From positions 965,012 through 1,001,253 of the forward strand of contig BFEA01000045.1 in the NCBI GenBank assembly GCA_003427395.1: DNA of 36,242 nucleotides, in the 5' to 3' direction. The notes beneath the pieces were generated by a model. That model was not told the DNA's origin. It searched no databases and saw only the letters and a list, made by a program, of their open reading frames with translations. Of this stretch, positions 30,341 through 36,242 are shown piece after piece. The translations under genes were made by a program, and so were the position numbers. Source of the stretch: Chara braunii. Taxonomy: Eukaryota; Streptophyta; Charophyceae; Charales; Characeae. Each line of letters starts with the position of its first letter. The stretch's first letter is position 1.

Positions 30341-30709
30341 ATGACGGTTGTTGCCGCAACCGAAAAAATTTATGGTTTAAAGTGGTTTGGCAACATTGGG
30401 CTTCCCAGATACCGCTACCTTCCCGTCCCCGAAGATGATGACAGTCCATCGTTCTACGGAGAGAAGGTGATGACAGCTCGCCGTTCTGGGAAGACCGTTA
30501 TCCGTTCGAAATCTGTAACTCGACCAATTTGAATGAAATTTTGAGAGATATACTCGTGCGCGACTTACCGAATATCGAAGCAGATATTCAGGCCCGATTT
30601 CCTAAACCAAGTCCTTTTAGTCGAGTCCGACATAGACGAGCGCAACGACGACGATCGCGGGAGGCTACTCAAAGACTGCACATGCTGCTACCATGGAGAT
30701 CGTACTAAC
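30341..30709 (+). pseudogene. Small ORF pair after family 2, arginine-rich end
   Basis: ATG 30341 follows directly on ttgaatgcag, the same ATG-at-acceptor arrangement as family 2. The first frame (MTVVAATEKIYGLKWFG, then PVPEDDDSPSFYGEKV) stops at TGA 30530-30532. Coding-like sequence continues in another frame from about 30529 (LNEILRDILVRDLPNIEAD) to an Arg-rich end, HRRAQRRRSREATQ, and stop TAA 30707-30709. Together this makes about 120 codons with one frameshift. No family recognised; the basic end could bind nucleic acid. Confidence 0.4.
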
Positions 30710-31399
30710 TTTTTTCACGTGACACATGATACGAAAATAGTCATCGTTTCATGATATTCGGATTCCATATGCGAATAGACTCGCATTTATGGCCTCATGC
30801 CTTCGGCAATGGGTCCGACCATATCACATTGGGGACATCGTGTCGGGCTTGGATGAGCTTCTGTGTGGGACTTGTGTAGGCAGGTGAATATCGTGTCGGG
30901 CTTGGATGAGCTTTTGTCCAATGTAAGACTTCGACAAGAATCAACGTTTGTGTAGGTCTTCGGCTTCACGCAGCGTTTGTGTAGGACTCCGGTAGAACTT
31001 GTGTTCGACATGTTCGTATTTGAGGCAAGGCTTGTTTCTAGTGTAATGTCGGACTTTTCGACTTGCGTTGGACTTCGGTTGAGGTTGTGTTCCACATGTT
31101 CGTCTTTGAGGTGGGGGTTGTGTTTTTGTGGCTCTGGCGACGAGGGCGTGCTATGTACACTGTAGGGAAGCGTCTTGTGTAGATGAGGGCGTGTCATGTA
31201 AACTGTACGGCGTCAGTGTACTGCTTGATTTTTTCAGAAGATATCTACATTCACGTGTTGTGTAGACGAGGGCGTAGGTCATTCGCCGTTTCCTCTCGGC
31301 TCCATGTACTTTACGACCTTGCTGTGAATGATTTTTGGAAAGCCTACATGTACCTTAGAACGTGTCCTTCAATGATTTTTGGAAAGGTTCCATGTATTT
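30710..31399. other. Unassigned with short direct repeats
   Basis: No gene seen. tcgtgtcgggcttggatgag occurs at about 30838 and 30891 (53 bp apart), and gagggcgtg..atgta..ctgta occurs at about 31142 and 31190. The stretch is TG-rich. Open frames on both strands are short and follow the repeats. Confidence 0.45.
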
Positions 31400-32060
31400 T
31401 GTGATTTTTGGAAAGCCTCTGTGTGCTTTCCAATGCGGGATTGAATGATTTTTTGCATTGAATGATTTTTGAAAACGCCTCTATGTACTTTGCAATTTGC
31501 GATTGAATGATTTTTTGTATTGAATGATTTCTGAAAACTCTCTGTGTGGTGTACAACTTGACCTTTAGAAAAATACTAGGCAACTTGCAGGTGTTTCTAT
31601 GTCGCTATTTGCGATGCGAAGAGTCAATTGTATGAATGAATGTTATGAATCTTGTCCATGCATAGATTTGATGACCTTTTTTGCACCCGGGAATATACAA
31701 ATGACAAGCCAACATCCATATTAAATCACCACGCTGATGGTGTGCACACCTAGGTCTCCATCTAAGTGCGAGTTCACTCGCACTTGTGGTGTGAACCCCG
31801 AGCAATCCACTAAAGTGAGAGTCCATCTAACTGCGATAACAAGATTGAATGTTACGAATCTATGTTATGGATTTGACCGTGCAAAAATGTGATGATATTT
31901 TCATCCGGGAATAGACAAATGACAAGCCAGCGTCCATATTAAATTACCACGCTGATGGTGTGCGCACCTAGCTCTCCATCTAAGTGCGAGTTCACTCGCA
32001 CTTGTGGTGTGAACCCCGAGTAATCCACTTAAGTGAGAGTTCACTCGCATTTCGCTTGTA
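31400..32060. repeat. Dispersed repeat block with short palindrome, first cluster
   Basis: Contains gatttttggaaagcctctgtg, repeated gattgaatgattttttgcat, then aatatacaaatgacaagcca, atattaaatcaccacgctgatgg and the palindrome aagtgcgag-ttca-ctcgcactt (31764-31785 and 31982-32003; 9-bp arms, 4-nt loop). The second half (31838-32060) is a partial tandem copy of the first. The same block recurs at 33670-34990. Confidence 0.8.
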
Positions 32061-32240
32061 TCCCATTCGGCAGAAACGACCACCAACCTAGGCCAGTTGC
32101 GATTGAGCAACAACAACTGATGACATGCGGGACCTGGAGTTCAATTGTGTTTGTGAAGTCCGAAACTCTGCTCGAAACAGATCCAGGTCTGACAGGAAGG
32201 CCCACCACAAACCCCAAACAATTTGTTTTCGCAATGAGTC
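32060..32240. repeat. Solo copy of the 145-bp satellite unit
   Basis: ccattcggcagaaacgac, ttgcgattgagca, gcgggacctggagttcaatt and gaaactctgctcgaaacaga in this order match the satellite at 35005-35790. This single unit sits between the first palindrome block and the gene at 32464. Confidence 0.8.
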
Positions 32241-32463
32241 CAATCAGTTTGACTTAAAAGATTGCACTTTTTTCTGGCAGAAACGTTCTTGTGATTTTTG
32301 TTCGCTTTATGTAGAAACCTTCGATGAGGACCTTGTGAACATACTGTACGGGATGGACGGCTGAGTGGTGGCCTCACCAGGGGAGTTATCATTTGCCGAC
32401 TTTATTTATGAGTGTACACATTCGTATGTATCGTTTATGTGTGTGTGATGTGTAGGGTGCATA

Positions 32464-33425
32464 ATGTCATTGAGAACGTCGACAAGCATCAGCATGAGTC
32501 CCGAGACGCACGTGCGCTTAGCAAAACCGTTTCCTCCTTGTGCGAAATGGGTGCGGCATTGTAGCGGTCATACGTGGATCCACGAGGCAACCAAAGAGGA
32601 CTTCGAAGAGGACCCATGGATGACCGTCGTTCCGTACATGAACCGACATCTTGACGAATGGAACGATAGCAATTGGAATGTGATGGAGTGTGTCTGCCCT
32701 TGGGCAAGCCATTACAAGTTCGCGAATATGTTAGAGTTCGGGAACCTCATTACATTGCCTGATGGTGTCCTCGAGCCTAAGTTCCTGACCCGTATGCGTG
32801 AATCACTCCGCTCCCTTAGCCGCTTGAGCAGTCGCCTCGACTGCGAGTACATAACATCTTCGCCACGAACTTCGGAAAATTCGCTGAAGCAAGAGTTGGT
32901 GGACTGCGCTCATCATTGTTCATTCTTGGAGCAGTACCCACCCTGGTGCCCAGGGATTTCTCCACAAACTGTGTCATACTGTTGTGTGGATGTGCTTTCG
33001 CCAGAGTGCTATGTGTGGCTTTTTCAAACAAAAGTAGGAAACTCGTGGATGCAGTTGTGCGTGTATCACGGAACGAGTTGGTACTTCAGGGGTCCAAGTT
33101 CATGGCGTGGCAATATAGCCGCGGTGTAGATGAACGGTCAGATGTGGTGAGAGCAAGTCAGGTCAAAGATGTTTCATTGTGGCATGAGGTGGAACAGAAA
33201 GTGTCCGACATACGAGACTGTATAGGGAATTCCTTAGCACGACCGAGAGGGTTTGTTAGGATGAAATACATGTCCGTATTTTCGGAGAGTGCAACAGTCG
33301 AGGAACCACAGATCCACGTATATGGATCATCTATGAATGTTATGTATGGCTTCGGTTCACGACCTCGTCCGCGGAAAACCCCGTATGTCACAAGATTCAG
33401 ACGGGTTGTCAGACCTTGTGCTTAA
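32464..33425 (+). pseudogene. Unrecognised gene, frameshifted (~320 codons)
   Basis: ATG 32464 opens a frame reading MSLRTSTSISMSPETHV, then KWVRHCSGHTWIHEATKEDF, WMTVVPYMNRHLDEW and a Trp/Cys-containing segment (MECVCPWASHYKFANM). Near 32860-32880 the coding-like sequence moves to another frame (FATNFGKFAEARVGGL, then SRNELVLQGSKFMAWQY, then DVSLWHEVEQKVSDI) and ends at TAA 33423-33425. Both halves have balanced composition, unlike the flanking repeats. No domain recognised. A strong acceptor (ttttttctggcag ending at 32280) and a short CxxC-containing frame to 32364 may be an upstream exon. Confidence 0.4.
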
Positions 33426-33659
33426 GGGAAAATGAGTGAGAATATTATCTTAGCGGATATACTGTTATTTTTTATCCGAATGGGATATATGAGGCATCGT
33501 GGGGAGGGGTTGTCGATTTAGGAAAATGAAACTATTTCATTGGTACAAGTTTTATTTCTTATGAAACATAATGTGCATGTGTGTAGCCGAAAATGGTAGA
33601 TATGAAGTAGTAGAGAGAGGTGTGAGAGACAGTCGTAGCAAGTGGACGCTATACCGAGT

Positions 33660-34990
33660 ATGTTCGGAGTTCTAAAATTGTGATTTTTGGAAAGCCTCTG
33701 TGTATTTTGCAATGTGTGATTGAATAATTTGTGCATTGAATGGTTTTTTAAAACACCCTTGTGTTCTTTGCAATGTGCGTTTGAATGATTTTTTGCATTG
33801 AATGATTTTTCACAACTCTCTGTGCGGTGTACTACTTGACCTTTATGAAAACTCTAGGCAACTTGCAAGTGTTTTCATCTCGATGTTGCGATGACAAGAG
33901 CAAATGTGATGAATGGATGTTATGTATCTTGTCCATGCAAAGAATTGATTATATTTTCACCAGGAAATATACAAAAGACAATCCGACGTCCATATATTAA
34001 TCATCACGCTCATGGTGTGCGCACCTAGCTCTCCATCGAAATGCGAGTGCACTCGCACTTGTTGTGTGAACCCCAAGCAATCCAATTAAGTGATGTGCGG
34101 ACCTACCTCTCCATCTTAGTGCGATTTCACTCGCACTTATGGTGTGAACCCGAGCAATGCACTTAAGTGAGAGTTCACTCGCACTTTGCTTCAACCTGAC
34201 CTCCAGAAAGACAACAGGTAACTTGCAAGTGTTTCCCTCTCTCCATCCCTCAGACTTTCATAATAGTGATCTTGCAAGTGTTTCGATCTCTCATCTTCAT
34301 GCCATGGGATGCATGAATATTTTCGATGAAAAAATGCTCATGTCAAGGAGGGAATCGATGTTTGCAGTGACAAGAATGAATGTTATAAATTTTTCATGCA
34401 AAGATTTGATGACATTTTCATCCGGGAATATACAAATGACAAGCCAGTGTCCATATTAAATCACCACGCTGATGGTGTGCGCACGTAGCTCTCCATCTAA
34501 GTGCGAGTTCATCCGCACTTATGGTGTGAACCCCGAGCAATTCCCTTACACTTTGTTTCCACTTGACCTTTACAGAAACAATGGGCAACTTGCAAATGTT
34601 ATCATCTCTCTATCTCTCCGACTTTCATAATAGTGACCTTGCAAGTGTTTCGATCTCTCATCTTCATGTCATGGGATGCATGGATGTCTTCGATGAAAAG
34701 ATGCTCATGTCAAGGAGGGGATCGATGTTTGCGCTGACAAGATTAAATGTTACGAATCTATGTTATGGATTTGTCCATGCAAAGATTTGATGACATTTTC
34801 ATCCAGGAATATACAAATGATAAGCCAGCGTCCATATTAAATCACCACGCCGAGCCAGCGTCCATATTAAATCACCACGCTGATGGTGTGAGCACCTACT
34901 TCTCCATCTGAGTGAGAGTTCACTCGCACTTGTGGTGTGTACCCCGAGCAAATCCGCTTAAGTAAAAGTTCACTCGCACTTTGATTATAT
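33660..34990. repeat. Dispersed repeat block with short palindrome, second cluster
   Basis: 33672-33850 repeats the 31400-31560 sequence (gatttttggaaagcctctgtg, tgcattgaatgatttttc). After it come three to four diverged units each with gacaagccagcgtccatatt, atcaccacgctgatggtgtg and versions of the aagtgcgag-ttca-ctcgcactt palindrome near 34039, 34117, 34499 and 34909. Units at about 34200-34560 and 34560-34985 are near-direct repeats (catcttcatgNcatgggatgcatg in both). Open frames in them are repeat artefacts. Confidence 0.8.
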
Positions 34991-35004
34991 CCCATTCAGC
35001 AGAA

Positions 35005-35790
35005 ACGACCACAAACCTAACCCTAGTTGCGATTAAGCATAAAAAAAGACTGTCCAACAACTGATAATCTGCGGGACTTGGAGTTCAATTCTGTTTGTGG
35101 AGTGCGAAACTCTGCTCGAAACATATCCAGGTTCAACAGGAAGGTCAACCACAGACCCACAAACATATGCCCCAATTGCGATTAAGCATAAAAAACTGCC
35201 CAACAACTGATAACCTGCGGGACTTGGAGTTCGATTCTGTTTGTGGATTGCGAAACTCTGCTCGAAACAGATGCAGGTCCAACCGGAAGGCCCACCACAG
35301 ACCCACAAACCTAGCCCCAGTTGCGATTAAGCATCAAAGACTGCCCAACAACTGATAACCTGCGGGACCTGGAGTTCAATTCTGTTTGTGGAGTGCGAAA
35401 CTCTGCTCGACACAGATCCAGGTCCAAAAGGAAGGCCAACCACAGACCCACAAACCTATACCCCAGTTGCGATTAAGCATCAAAGATTGCCCAACAACTG
35501 ATAAACTGCGGGACCTGAAGTTCAATTATGTTTGTGGAGTGCGAAACTCTGCTCAAAATAGATCCAGGTCCAACAAGAAGGCTCACCACAGGCCCACAAA
35601 CCTGGCCCCGGTTGCGATTAAGCATCAAAGAATGCCCGACAACTGATAACATGCGGGACCTAGAGTTCAATTCTGTTTGTGGAATGAGAAACTCTGCTCG
35701 AAACAGATCCAGGTTCAACAAGAAGACCCACCAACCTAGCCTCGGTTGAGATTGAGCGTCAAAGACTACCCAACAACTGCTGACCTGCGG
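35005..35790. repeat. 145-bp satellite, about 5 copies
   Basis: gcgggac starts at 35071, 35217, 35362, 35508 and 35653 (145 or 146 bp apart), with a truncated unit at 35788. Each unit contains gaaactctgctcgaaacaga and ttgcgattaagcatcaaaga. The frames open for 70-110 codons on both strands follow the repeat and are not genes. Confidence 0.95.
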
Positions 35791-36097
35791 GAAGCAAATC
35801 CACACCCATCATCAAGGTTCCCTAAGTGTGCTGTTAGCGATCCGCACAGACAACCAACGACTGTTTGACACTTTTTGAAGGTGCTCAGTCACCAAACAGA
35901 TCACGACCTAACATCAACCTCGCATCAAGTTTCCCTAAGAGTGTTAATGGCGATTTGCATAGAGAGTCAATGGCGGTTTCACACTTCCTTAAGCCACTCT
36001 GTCGAACACCGATAACTGCGAATTGATTCGGTGTTTAACTAGTATCTGAAAATGTTTTTCCGGGTTGAAGCAAGGAGCTCGGACCCTCTCTCAATCA

Positions 36098-36100
<3 letters not shown>
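35791..36100. other. Unassigned
   Basis: No gene seen. Contains atcaaggttccctaagtgtg and a related atcaagtttccctaagagtg about 110 bp apart (near 35810 and 35925), which suggests another diverged tandem unit. Confidence 0.5.

Positions 36101-36150
<50 letters not shown>
36101..36150. repeat. (TC)25 microsatellite
   Basis: An uninterrupted run of tc dinucleotides. ctcaatcacgg precedes it and occurs again at about 36198 before further tctctc, so the run and its flank are duplicated. Confidence 0.95.
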
Positions 36151-36152
<2 letters not shown>

Positions 36153-36242
36153 AACTAGCCCCAGTGGCGGACTTCAGCATCAAACACTGCTCTCTCTCAA
36201 TCACGGTGTCTCTCTCTGTCTCTGTACCAAGAATCTGATCTG

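Noticed and set aside
32464-33425. Assigning the unknown gene to tandem family 2
   Set aside because: It lacks the NKNIW, GKP..PVI and CPYC landmarks, and no colinear similarity could be seen.
1-36242. CRISPR-like arrays
   Set aside because: The 80, 53, 91 and 145-bp arrays are head-to-tail satellites without unique spacers, and the context is eukaryotic.
1-36242. tRNA or rRNA genes
   Set aside because: No stretch with convincing A and B boxes, cloverleaf or conserved rRNA core was seen on either strand.

Overview
The window looks like repeat-rich nuclear DNA of a plant-lineage eukaryote. My best guess is a charophyte alga of the Chara type, at about 0.5 confidence. The guess rests on three things: the flavour of the Ty3/gypsy reverse transcriptase and integrase, the eukaryotic splice-acceptor-like sequences, and nonsense changes that fit deamination of methylated cytosine. 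No intact housekeeping gene, rRNA or tRNA was found. All coding sequence I can recognise is on the + strand, and almost all of it is broken by single in-frame stops and frameshifts.

Layout. 1-320 is an 80-bp tandem repeat and 415-1359 is 18 copies of a 53-bp repeat. 1455-1592 is a CT tract. 1600-4470 is unassigned and contains a 63-bp duplication around a single N. 4518-7908 holds four tandem, diverged copies (A-D, starting every 840-903 bp) of an unrecognised ~260-residue protein. 8370-14903 is the internal region of a decayed Ty3/gypsy retroelement: a short leader ORF, gag with a CCHC knuckle, aspartic protease, RT with YIDD, RNase H, and a D,D-35-E integrase. 15113-15733 is an acidic nuclear-type ORF with a SUMO-interaction-like motif. 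I could not identify LTRs.

15.7-22.3 kb is mostly decayed repeats. It includes two fragments resembling a DNA cytosine-5 methyltransferase (18786-19349) in permuted order, and a BED-finger-like ORF (20630-21184). 22281-23295 is a CT tract followed by a 91-bp satellite with a 220-N gap.

23254-26345 is a decayed ~1000-codon gene resembling the eukaryotic family I know as DUF7869. 26443-30297 holds three tandem copies, plus remnants, of a second unrecognised ~300-residue family, and 30341-30709 is a further small ORF. 32464-33425 is an unrecognised frameshifted gene. Repeat blocks carrying a short palindrome (31400-32060, 33670-34990), a 145-bp satellite (35005-35790) and a (TC)n run complete the window.

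The two tandem gene clusters share a pattern. Nearly every initiating ATG, including that of the gag leader, sits shortly downstream of a CAG that could be a splice acceptor. This suggests either that a common leader was spliced to alternative ORFs, or that the copies are exons of a larger repeat-domain gene. The clusters and this pattern, together with the methyltransferase fragments, are the parts most likely to be undescribed.
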